50,862 nucleotides of DNA from Sedimentisphaerales bacterium (GTDB lineage: Bacteria; Planctomycetota; Phycisphaerae; Sedimentisphaerales; SM23-30): the NCBI GenBank assembly GCA_016934515.1, contig JAFGSR010000011.1, positions 1-50,862 on the forward strand, in the 5' to 3' direction. Both the position numbers and the translations under genes were made by a program. A model generated the notes under the pieces. The model searched no databases. It was given only the letters and a program-made list of their open reading frames with translations, and had not been told where the DNA came from. Below are positions 37,949 through 45,537 of the stretch, piece after piece; the stretch's first letter is position 1; the number at the start of each line of letters is the position of its first letter.

Positions 37949-39382
37949 CTAAGGGTAACTCTTCGCCTGCCGGTAACTATAATGATACTCCGGCGTCAAA
38001 AAGTTAAAAGTCTGTTCCTTGCTTTCCATAAAACTCTCCACCCCAAAAGGCTCCCGCTCCAGCCGACCCTTCCGCACATCGTGATAAACCAGCACCCGCC
38101 GCGGATCATCCTTGTCCCGAATCGACTCCAGCAGCAACGCCAAATGCGTGATCTTATGTCCCGGCTGGTTGCTGTGCGTGAACACCCGAATCTGCTTCAA
38201 TCGCGAACTTTCAAGCGGAAACGCAAACAACCGCACCAAACCGTAAACCGCACTGTCAAACCGAATCTCCGCTCCCGAATCCTCGTCCGCCCTTTCAAAA
38301 CCAATCACGGTTTCCCCGGTCGCCCCTTCATCCGGCTGAATAAATATCCGCGTGCTTCCCCGGAAAACCAACTTCGGCTGAAACATTATCAGTTCCGCCA
38401 TCGTCAGTTCCTTCCCCGCTGCCACGTTCACCGTCGCCGCCAGCACCGGCTGCTCAGACAGATATCGAATCTCCACCTCCACGCTTTCCATCTTGTTCCA
38501 CTGCCGCATGGCATCTTCCAGAATCAGCAATCCCTTCGGCAGCCAGTCCGCCGCCAGCCGCACCACCTTACCCAATTCCCCCGGCTGTGCCGCCGCCGGC
38601 GCCTCATCCGCCTGTCGCCGCAAAAAATCATTCAGCGATTTCTCCAACTCGTCCAGCCGCTCCGCCCCGCGCATCATATCACTCACCGCCAAACGCGTCT
38701 CCGCCGAAAGTTGCTTGCCGATAATATCGTATCCCAGCCGCAACGCCAACTGCGTCAGCACCGCCCGCAACTGACGAATATCTTCCGTCGATAGCTCGCT
38801 CAACAGATTCCCGCCCCCGGTCTCATTCAGATATAGCGCAATCATTTCCATCATCGGCTCCGCCGGCATCGCCAACGGCTCCTGCCCGGCACCCGCCCCG
38901 CCGCCCGTCTCATCCATCTCCGCCAGCCGGATAACACCTTCCAGCTTTACCAACGCTCCCGCTAGCGCCCCCGACCATTTCTTCCGATCCGCTGCCTCCG
39001 CCGCATCGATCAGCACCGTCAGGTTTTCCATCGCCAGCCGCGTATCGGCAAAAACCTTCGCCAGCATCTCCGCCTGCACCGGACTCATATCCAACTCGAT
39101 AGCTTCCGCCCCTGCCTTTAGCTTATCCGCCGCCCGCACCAGACTGATAGTCGATCGAATCAAACTTTTATTGTACCGAATCGTCCATTTCGTAGGCACT
39201 ACCTGCCCGGAAATCTCCAGCTTCCTCGCCGCAGACCCCACCGTCGGATCGGGACTAGACAACCAATAACCATCAAACACCCCCTCGGTTAACTTCTCCC
39301 GCCCAATACAACCCCCCAACATCCACCCGCTCAGCAATCCCATAAACAGTAAAATAATTTTTCTCATAATCATTACACCCAT
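37949..39382 (-). CDS. Large lipoprotein of unknown function
   Basis: I do not recognise a family. The start is uncertain among three in-frame ATG (39382, 39373, 39367). All lead to MRKIILLFMGLLSG and the lipobox LGGC, so it is a lipoprotein. The mature part is rich in Ala, Leu and Glu and largely helical in the first half (for example AEMLAKVFADTRLAMENLTVLIDAAEAAD). The second half contains beta-rich pieces with VLAATVNVAAGKELTMAELIMFQP and FRGSTRIFIQPDE, and then a stretch with RVLVYHDVRK. There is no catalytic motif that I can name. It lies between a thioesterase gene and the 86-residue gene, all on the minus strand with short gaps, so the three may be one unit. Confidence 0.7.
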   Translation of the reverse strand: MGVMIMRKIILLFMGLLSGWMLGGCIGREKLTEGVFDGYWLSSPDPTVGSAARKLEISGQVVPTKWTIRYNKSLIRSTISLVRAADKLKAGAEAIELDMSPVQAEMLAKVFADTRLAMENLTVLIDAAEAADRKKWSGALAGALVKLEGVIRLAEMDETGGGAGAGQEPLAMPAEPMMEMIALYLNETGGGNLLSELSTEDIRQLRAVLTQLALRLGYDIIGKQLSAETRLAVSDMMRGAERLDELEKSLNDFLRRQADEAPAAAQPGELGKVVRLAADWLPKGLLILEDAMRQWNKMESVEVEIRYLSEQPVLAATVNVAAGKELTMAELIMFQPKLVFRGSTRIFIQPDEGATGETVIGFERADEDSGAEIRFDSAVYGLVRLFAFPLESSRLKQIRVFTHSNQPGHKITHLALLLESIRDKDDPRRVLVYHDVRKGRLEREPFGVESFMESKEQTFNFLTPEYHYSYRQAKSYP

Positions 39383-39464
39383 AGATTTTTAAAGAAAACC
39401 GTTCGGTAACATGTTTTTGCTTCATTCTTCTTATTCTTCATCTTTCATCCTTTCTTCTCTCCTC

Positions 39465-39884
39465 CTATTCCGCCGGAAACAGAAACTTCGGAATCTCCGT
39501 TAATTTTCCATCCGCTCTGACATGGGCCAGCACCGTTAAACCTTGTGCTATCAAGCGGTTATCCGCTACCCGCCGCAGTTCGTAAACGTGCTCAAGCTTC
39601 GCCCGGTTCACCTTGCCCACCCGCGTCGTCAGCACCAACTCATCATCATAGCCCGCCGGCGCCAGAAATTTCACCTCCAGCCTCGCCACCACCAGTTTTA
39701 TCCCCTTATCCTCCAAGGTTTTATAGTCGTAGCCATTCTGCCGCAACAGCTCTGTCCGCCCCATCTCAAAGTACATCGCGTAGCGGCTGTTATGCACTGC
39801 GTCCTGCCTGTCCACCTCGTCGTATCGCACTCGAAAGCGGATTTCACACGATGAAACCTTGCATCTACCCTTGTCTGAAAACAT
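39465..39884 (-). CDS. YbgC/FadM-type hotdog acyl-CoA thioesterase
   Basis: Small thioesterase of the 4-hydroxybenzoyl-CoA thioesterase/YbgC group, which hydrolyses acyl-CoA or acyl-carrier-protein esters. The start at 39884 (MFSDKGR) is preferred over one 11 codons upstream because AGGAG lies seven bases before it. The signature VRYDEVDRQDAVHNSRYAMYFEMGRTE contains the active-site Asp region and the HNSRYAMYFE helix of the hotdog fold. The following VVARLEVKFLAPAGYDDELVLTTRV is the central strand region. Length is 139 residues, typical. Its neighbour is the lipoprotein gene, 82 bases downstream on the same strand. Confidence 0.86.
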   Translation of the reverse strand: MFSDKGRCKVSSCEIRFRVRYDEVDRQDAVHNSRYAMYFEMGRTELLRQNGYDYKTLEDKGIKLVVARLEVKFLAPAGYDDELVLTTRVGKVNRAKLEHVYELRRVADNRLIAQGLTVLAHVRADGKLTEIPKFLFPAE

Positions 39885-40278
39885 CCGGACACTCCTGGGA
39901 ATAAAAAAAAACAACAAATCAGTAAATGTTCACAAAACCTTACTATACAAACTTTTATGAAATCCGCTCTGTCGGCTCAGCATTCCTGATCGCCTCAGCC
40001 GCACTCTGAAAATTGGCTAAAATCAAAGCTGATAGTCATCCACAGAAAATCTGCAAAATATTTTCCGACTATTCAAAACAGTTGTCAAGTTCTTTATAAT
40101 AAAGGAATTGTGTCAAAATAACCCGGCACAAACGCTCCCGCCCAGACCATTTATTCCGTAAATTCCAAAGATATTTTTCCTCTTTTACTTGATAAAATCA
40201 TTCTATCTGATAAACTGCCAAGTCTTTATGAAATATACCGATAGGTAGGCAAGGACTGCAATAAACGGAGTTGACTGA
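39885..40278. other. Divergent promoter region before rpsU
   Basis: 394 bases between the thioesterase and rpsU genes with no supported gene. TATAAT at 40095-40100 with a weak TTCAAA 17 bases upstream is one plus-strand promoter candidate; a second is at 40189-40216. The region is AT-rich with several A-runs. Confidence 0.4.
40189..40216 (+). promoter_or_regulatory. Candidate promoter of rpsU
   Basis: TTGATA (40189-40194), a 16-base spacer and TAAACT (40211-40216). The -10 is only a 4/6 match. The leader would be about 55 bases. Confidence 0.35.
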
Positions 40279-40455
40279 ATGATCAAAATCAAGGCAAGAA
40301 GTGGCGAATCTATTCATCAGATGATGAAGCGTTTCAAGAAAATGTGCGAAAAAGAAGGGCTTATAAAGGATATCAAGCGGCAGAGCTACTACGAAAAACC
40401 CTCGGAAAAGAAAAGACGCAGGCAACGTAAGTCCTCACGACAAACAGATTACTAA
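40279..40455 (+). CDS. rpsU: Ribosomal protein bS21
   Basis: A 58-residue basic protein of the small ribosomal subunit, which takes part in start-site selection. The sequence begins MIKIKARSGESIHQMMKRFK and continues with KMCEKEGLIKDIKRQSYYEKP and a Lys/Arg-rich tail (SEKKRRRQRKSSR). The first half matches the helical S21 core, and YYEKPSEKKRRR is typical for the family. GGAG lies eight bases before the ATG. It is a single gene, without L-protein neighbours. The short length means an ordinary open-frame filter of 60 residues would miss it. Confidence 0.93.
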   Translation: MIKIKARSGESIHQMMKRFKKMCEKEGLIKDIKRQSYYEKPSEKKRRRQRKSSRQTDY

Positions 40456-40820
40456 TGATTTGGGGAGTCAGTCAAATACCGTTCGTTTATATATTAAATT
40501 AGGTTTGCTGGTTGCCTGTTGTCGGCAGTTGCTACACATCACTGTTTGCATATCATTGTCCGAAACTTTCAGGTTTTGACCGGTCTAAAATGCAGAAAAA
40601 TGAGGTGAGCAACAGGGGTATTCCAGGACAACAGCATAAATGTCGGGGGTTAAGTTGTTAATCAGGCGGCAGTTATGGTGATTTCAGGATTATCACCCTA
40701 CCGGCCAAACATAGCGACCAAAGTATTAACCCATTATGGCAGAATATAATCTATTTCACTGTAGTATTTTAACGAACCATAGCATTTTTTCTCGTTCTGA
40801 TGCTTTGAAAGGAGAATGAC
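40456..40820. other. Leader region of the pyrophosphatase gene
   Basis: 365 bases without a supported gene. TATAAT at 40745-40750 lacks a good -35. Two short inverted repeats are present: GGTGAT/ATCACC (40677-40697) and the palindrome GACCGGTC (40578-40585). No riboswitch class is recognised. A strong AAAGGAG precedes the GTG start at 40821. Confidence 0.4.
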
Positions 40821-43586
40821 GTGCAAGTTTTATCCCGTAATTTTCGTATATATCAGTTTTTACTGATATTGGTGTCGGTTCTGTTGCTGAGCGGACAATT
40901 CTGCCTGGCCCAGGAAACCACCGAGCAGGTTAAAGCGGTAGCGGAAAAGGTTACCGAAGCTGCTGGCGAAACCGCAGCAGCGGTAGAGGCAGCCGTTCCG
41001 GAAATTGTTGCAGCAACAGAAGTTGCAGTTCAGGAAGAAATTGCGACGGCGGCTGATGAAGCTGCTCCGGAAGCAGTATCCGCCGAACAAGCTGAACGTT
41101 CTGCCAGAAAATTAGCCGTCCAGGCCAGTATCAAAAAGATGTTCAGCCCCCGGCTGTTGTTGTGGTGGATCGCTCCGATCATGGCTATTGTGTCGCTGGT
41201 TTATGCCCGCAAGTTCTATAACGAAGTAAAAGCCGCCGATCCCGGCGATGCCAAGATGCAGGAAATCGCCCAGCACGTTACTGACGGAGCGCTAGCGTAT
41301 CTCAAGCGTCAATATGCAGTTGTAACTGTATTTTTCATTGTGGTAAGCAGCATTCTCTTCTATATGGGTTGGGTTCTTGGGGTTCAAAGCAGAATTGTAT
41401 TTGTTGCGTTTTTAACTGGTGGTTTCTTCTCCGGTTTGTGCGGCTGGTTGGGTATGAAAACCGCAACTCTAGCGTCGAACCGAACCACCCAGGGTGCTAA
41501 AGAAAGCCTCAACAGGGGTTTAACCATCGCTTTTCGGGCCGGAGCGGTGATGGGGCTGGTGGTTGTGGGATTCGGGCTGCTCGATATATGCGGCTGGTAT
41601 CTCGGATTGACCATCTTCAGCGATATGGACCTGGTGGAAATTACCGTGGTTATGTTGACTTTCGGCATGGGGGCCAGCAGCCAGGCGTTGTTCGCCCGTG
41701 TAGGCGGCGGGATTTATACCAAGGCGGCAGATGTCGGAGCTGACCTGGTGGGTAAAGTCGAAGCGGGCATTCCCGAAGACGACCCGCGTAATCCAGCGAC
41801 CATCGCGGATAACGTTGGTGACAATGTTGGCGACGTAGCGGGTATGGGTGCTGATCTTTATGAAAGTTATTGCGGATCCATCTTGGCCACTGCGGCGTTG
41901 GGTGTTTCTGCGGCGGTTTCGCTGGGAGTAAGCCAGACTAATGTATTGCAGATGCTGGCGGCACCGATGGTTTTGGCGGGGGTGGGGATTTTGTTGAGTA
42001 TTGTTGGAATCTACATGGTGAAAACTAAAGAAGACGCCGGCATGAAAGAACTGATGAGCGCCCTGATGCGTGGGGTGATGGGTTCGAGTGTTTTGATTCT
42101 GGTAGCAGCATTCGTGATCTGTGCACTTCTGCTGAGCGGAATTCCGGGAGTTAGCTGGTTAGGAATATTCGGCGCGATATGCACCGGTATGTTCGCGGGC
42201 CTGGTAATCGGTAAAGCTACGGAGATTTACACCAGTTACGATTTTCGGCCGACGCGTGAAGTTGCGTCCAACGCCGAGACCGGCCCGGCGACGGTGATTA
42301 TTTCCGGGATAGCAGAGGGAATGAAATCGACGTGGATGTCGCTGGCGACGGTTATTGTGGCGATTATGTTGGCGTACAGTTTTGCGGGCGGATTCGATAA
42401 CATGCTGTTGGGGCTTTATGGGGTGGGAATTGCGGCGGTATCGATGCTGGCGACGCTGGGGATAACGCTGGCGACGGACGCCTATGGGCCGATAGCTGAC
42501 AATGCCGGCGGTAATGCGGAGATGACGGGTCAGGATCCGTCGGTGCGTAAAAAGACAGATGCTCTGGATTCGCTGGGTAACACGACGGCGGCGATGGGTA
42601 AGGGATTTGCGATTGGATCGGCGGCGTTGACGGCGTTAGCGTTGATGGCGGCTTATGTCGAGGAAATTCGTATCGGTTTTGTTCGTGAAGTAGAGGATGC
42701 GGCGGGTAGTTATGTGCAGATCGATGATTTTCAGGCGGGGCATATTCGCAGCGGTAAGTTTGTGATGAGCCATGACGGCGAAGTTATCGGGTTGATGGCT
42801 TTGGCGGATCAGAAAACTATTAAGGATTTGAAAAATTACTCAGGTGTGATAACGGGCAGTTCGGTCGCGGTGATTGCGGACAACCCGGATCATTATCTGA
42901 TTAAGCTGCCGGCGGCGGGAGAATTTGCACCCAAGCCGTTTTTGGCGGTGGATGTGGAGCGGGCTTCGCTACGGGAGTTTATGGATTATTATGGTGTGAA
43001 CCTGATGAATCCGAAAGTGCTGTGCGGGATTTTTTCCGGTGTGTTGCTGGTGTTCCTGTTTAGCGCGTTGACGATGAAAGCGGTGGGCCGAGCGGCAATG
43101 GCGATGGTTCGAGAAGTGCGTCGTCAGTTTAAGGAGATTCCGGGGATTCTGGAAGGCACCGGCAAACCGGAGTATGCCAAGTGTGTGGCGATTTCTACGG
43201 CGGGGGCTCAGCGGGAAATGATTCTGCCTTCGATGCTGGCGCTGGCGGTGCCGATTGGGGTGGGGCTGCTGCTGGGCGTGGCGGGCGTGCTGGGATTGCT
43301 GGCGGGTGGTTTGGCGTGTGGATTTGCGATGGCGATTTTCATGGCCAACGCCGGAGGCGCCTGGGACAACGCCAAGAAATACATCGAGACCGGTCAGATG
43401 GGCGGTAAAGGCTCCGAGGCGCACAAGGCGTCGGTAGTGGGCGATACGGTGGGCGATCCGTTCAAGGACACCTCCGGGCCGAGCCTGAACATTCTGATCA
43501 AGCTGATGAGTATGGTGTCGGTGGTGTTTGCGGGTTTGATTGTCAAGTATGCACCGATCATTGCGGAATGGCTGCATTTGGGATGA
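40821..43586 (+). CDS. hppA: Membrane-bound ion-translocating pyrophosphatase, extended
   Basis: Pyrophosphatases of this family couple PPi hydrolysis to pumping of H+ or Na+ across the membrane. The substrate-binding motifs are intact: [20 protein letters not shown] with [19 protein letters not shown], then [33 protein letters not shown], and [18 protein letters not shown] near the end. GNTTAA with Ala rather than Lys in that spot points to the K+-dependent type; the pumped ion is not decided here. Length is 921, against roughly 650-800 in the family. The extra sequence is an N-terminal signal-like segment plus an Ala/Glu-rich stretch (residues about 32-105), and an internal hydrophilic insertion at about 613-725. 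The start is GTG after AAAGGAG. Confidence 0.93.
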   Translation: MQVLSRNFRIYQFLLILVSVLLLSGQFCLAQETTEQVKAVAEKVTEAAGETAAAVEAAVPEIVAATEVAVQEEIATAADEAAPEAVSAEQAERSARKLAVQASIKKMFSPRLLLWWIAPIMAIVSLVYARKFYNEVKAADPGDAKMQEIAQHVTDGALAYLKRQYAVVTVFFIVVSSILFYMGWVLGVQSRIVFVAFLTGGFFSGLCGWLGMKTATLASNRTTQGAKESLNRGLTIAFRAGAVMGLVVVGFGLLDICGWYLGLTIFSDMDLVEITVVMLTFGMGASSQALFARVGGGIYTKAADVGADLVGKVEAGIPEDDPRNPATIADNVGDNVGDVAGMGADLYESYCGSILATAALGVSAAVSLGVSQTNVLQMLAAPMVLAGVGILLSIVGIYMVKTKEDAGMKELMSALMRGVMGSSVLILVAAFVICALLLSGIPGVSWLGIFGAICTGMFAGLVIGKATEIYTSYDFRPTREVASNAETGPATVIISGIAEGMKSTWMSLATVIVAIMLAYSFAGGFDNMLLGLYGVGIAAVSMLATLGITLATDAYGPIADNAGGNAEMTGQDPSVRKKTDALDSLGNTTAAMGKGFAIGSAALTALALMAAYVEEIRIGFVREVEDAAGSYVQIDDFQAGHIRSGKFVMSHDGEVIGLMALADQKTIKDLKNYSGVITGSSVAVIADNPDHYLIKLPAAGEFAPKPFLAVDVERASLREFMDYYGVNLMNPKVLCGIFSGVLLVFLFSALTMKAVGRAAMAMVREVRRQFKEIPGILEGTGKPEYAKCVAISTAGAQREMILPSMLALAVPIGVGLLLGVAGVLGLLAGGLACGFAMAIFMANAGGAWDNAKKYIETGQMGGKGSEAHKASVVGDTVGDPFKDTSGPSLNILIKLMSMVSVVFAGLIVKYAPIIAEWLHLG

Positions 43587-43620
43587 TTTTGAAGAGCAGG
43601 GGGGATGAAGGATGATTGAC

Positions 43621-43651
43621 AAGGGCAGGGCTGATTGGCTCTGCCCTTTTT
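43621..43651 (+). terminator. Terminator of the pyrophosphatase gene
   Basis: GGGCAG (43623-43628) pairs with CTGCCC (43641-43646) across 12 bases, followed by TTTTT. It lies 37 bases after the stop codon. Confidence 0.83.
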
Positions 43652-43657
43652 CTTGAT

Positions 43658-43697
43658 TTCAGGGTTCAGGGTTCAGGGTTCAGGGTAAATGACGAAT
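43658..43697. repeat. TTCAGGG tandem repeat with a trailing ATGACGAAT unit
   Basis: Four perfect 7-base TTCAGGG units (43658-43685) are followed by ATGACGAAT (43688-43696), which is the same unit as in the block at 3650-3727. Confidence 0.85.
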
Positions 43698-44046
43698 TAG
43701 GAAATCCGCCCCGACTTTGCTAAATCGCTCCCGCCGGGCCGACGTCCGTCGCGGCAGGCTGGAGGGCAATTCGCTAGCGTGGCTCTCCGTGTGATGTAAC
43801 ATAAAACTGCGAAAGTTAACTGTTCGAAATTCAAAAAAATCTGGATGCCGATGTCGCTGTGTCAGGGCCCATTGCGGGGGATTAAGAGAATCCCGGCGTT
43901 TACGCTTTGGGCTCAGAAAGAGAATCCCGGCGCTGATGCTTTGGGCTCTGTTGCGAGAGGTTCGTTGCCGGCGGTTTGGGGGGGGTTGACCGGAGCCTTG
44001 GGATGAATTACGATTATGTGAATAACATTAAAGCGGAGCATGAAAA
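43698..44046. other. Intergenic region with a duplicated segment
   Basis: About 350 bases without a supported gene. It includes a GC-rich stretch (43705-43790) and an imperfect 29-base direct repeat (43886-43914 and 43920-43948). The MscS gene follows with a GGAG before its start at 44047. Confidence 0.45.
43886..43948. repeat. Imperfect 29-base direct repeat, two copies
   Basis: Copies at 43886-43914 and 43920-43948 share GAGAATCCCGGCG at the left and GCTTTGGGCTC at the right and differ only in the middle five bases (TTTAC versus CTGAT). The period is 34 bases. Confidence 0.75.
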
Positions 44047-45135
44047 ATGGATTATGAAATGATAAAAGATTGTTTATGGTTGATGGCGGTTATTTTGCTG
44101 TCTTCGGTTGCGGGGTATGTTTCAGGTTGCATACTAACATATTTTATACGCAAATTTGTTCTGGATGAAAAAACTTCATCAGGAAAATCATTTTTGAAGA
44201 ATTGTAAAAATCCGCTCAGATTATTATTTATGGTTTTGGGTTTGTTCATTTCGTTGTCTTTTCTGGAAGCGTTGGGTATTCCGGGCGATTGGATTGATGC
44301 AGCTCGTCATGTGTTGAGCATCATAATTATTTTTAATGTGGCATTACTGGTTATTCGTTTTACCCATATACTTAATGATGTGATGCTGGATCGATTTAAT
44401 ATAGATGTAAAAGATAATCTTCGTGCACGAAAGATTCATACTCAGTTTCGCTTGTTCAATCGGGTCATCTATGTAATTGTGTTAATTATTGCGGTGGGGG
44501 TGACGTTGATGACTTTTGAGCGGATACGTCAACTGGGGACGAGTATTTTAGCGTCAGCCGGCATTGCCGGTCTTATTATAGGTATTGCGGCTCAGCGTTC
44601 ATTAGCGACATTAATAGCTGGTATGCAGATTGCTGTGTCCCAGCCTATACGGATTGATGATGTGGTTATTGTTGAAGGTGAATGGGGTCGTATTGAAGAA
44701 ATCACTTTGACATATGTGGTGGTTAAGATTTGGGACATGAGGCGTTTGATAGTTCCGATTACGTATTTTATTGAGAAGTCGTTTCAGAATTGGACGCGGG
44801 TGTCGGCCGATTTGCTGGGTTCGGTTTTTCTTTATGTGGATTATACTGTGCCGGTTGAAGCGGTGCGTGAGGAGCTTAACCGTATTTTGGAGTCGAATCC
44901 GAAGTGGGACCGGAAAACATGCGTATTACAAGTGACAAATACGACCAATAGTACGGTTGAACTGCGAGCTTTAATGAGTGCCTCGGATGCATCGACGGCG
45001 TGGAATTTGCGTTGTGAAGTGCGTGAAAAGCTAATTGGATTTTTGCAGGAGCATTATCCGCAGAGTTTGCCACGTGTTCGTGCGGAGGTATCGAATGCTT
45101 TGCAAGACGTACAGAAGGCAGGCGGGGAAGAATGA
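44047..45135 (+). CDS. MscS-family mechanosensitive channel
   Basis: Small-conductance mechanosensitive channel that releases solutes on osmotic downshock. It has several hydrophobic helices in the first 160 residues. The pore-lining segment is SILASAGIAGLIIGIAAQRSLATLIAGMQIAVSQPIRIDD, the Gly/Ala-rich helix typical of MscS. It is followed by the beta domain (VVIVEGEWGRIEEITLTYVVVKIWDMRRLIVP) and a C-terminal alpha/beta domain. Length is 362 residues, with extra N-terminal helices compared with E. coli MscS (286). GGAG lies upstream of the ATG. Codon use is more AT-rich than in the neighbouring pyrophosphatase and ClpC genes. Confidence 0.9.
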   Translation: MDYEMIKDCLWLMAVILLSSVAGYVSGCILTYFIRKFVLDEKTSSGKSFLKNCKNPLRLLFMVLGLFISLSFLEALGIPGDWIDAARHVLSIIIIFNVALLVIRFTHILNDVMLDRFNIDVKDNLRARKIHTQFRLFNRVIYVIVLIIAVGVTLMTFERIRQLGTSILASAGIAGLIIGIAAQRSLATLIAGMQIAVSQPIRIDDVVIVEGEWGRIEEITLTYVVVKIWDMRRLIVPITYFIEKSFQNWTRVSADLLGSVFLYVDYTVPVEAVREELNRILESNPKWDRKTCVLQVTNTTNSTVELRALMSASDASTAWNLRCEVREKLIGFLQEHYPQSLPRVRAEVSNALQDVQKAGGEE

Positions 45136-45537
45136 AGGATAAAGTTGAGGGGTAAGATGCCAGTGTTGCATTAAGGGGGGTGGTGGGAATTTTGGGGGGA
45201 AATGGTGTTAAAGAGCAAGTTGGCTTTTGGTATGGCCGATGATAGGATTAAAGAAGGCCAAGTGCTTTTGGTGTAGGCAGATAGCGCAAAATTTGCGCTT
45301 CCGATAATTATTGGGAAAGTGCGATTTTATTGCGATATTCGGATTATTCGGAAGAGGCAGCCAGGAGGAAAGCTACGGGGGATTAATGGTGCTTGAAATT
45401 GGCAGCGGTAACGTCTAGAATGTTATGGGAATAAGCATAGCACGATATAACAGCAACAGAATTGAAACCGCAGATTAACGCCGATAAACACAGATTTGAT
45501 AGGTGTTAGGTTTCTAAGAAAACCCTTGGAGAAGACG
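45136..45537. other. Leader region of clpC
   Basis: 402 bases without a supported gene. It contains the perfect palindrome AGCGCAAA-A-TTTGCGCT (45283-45299), a near-palindrome CCGATAATTATTGG (45301-45314), and the repeat at 45465-45495. A TATAAC (45435-45440) is a weak -10 candidate. No CtsR-like heptad repeat or CIRCE element was seen. Confidence 0.4.
45465..45495. repeat. Short degenerate repeat of GCAGATTAAC type
   Basis: Three imperfect units of about 10-11 bases (CGCAGATTAAC, GCCGATAAAC, ACAGAT) lie 43 bases before the clpC start codon. Confidence 0.55.

Noticed and set aside
37982..38794. Arg/Gln/His-rich plus-strand frame opposite the lipoprotein gene
   Set aside because: The biased composition and lack of a start signal fit a mirror frame; the minus-strand gene has a lipoprotein signal.
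40198..40425. Minus-strand open frame of 75 residues over rpsU
   Set aside because: The plus strand encodes a clear ribosomal protein S21 with a good ribosome-binding site.
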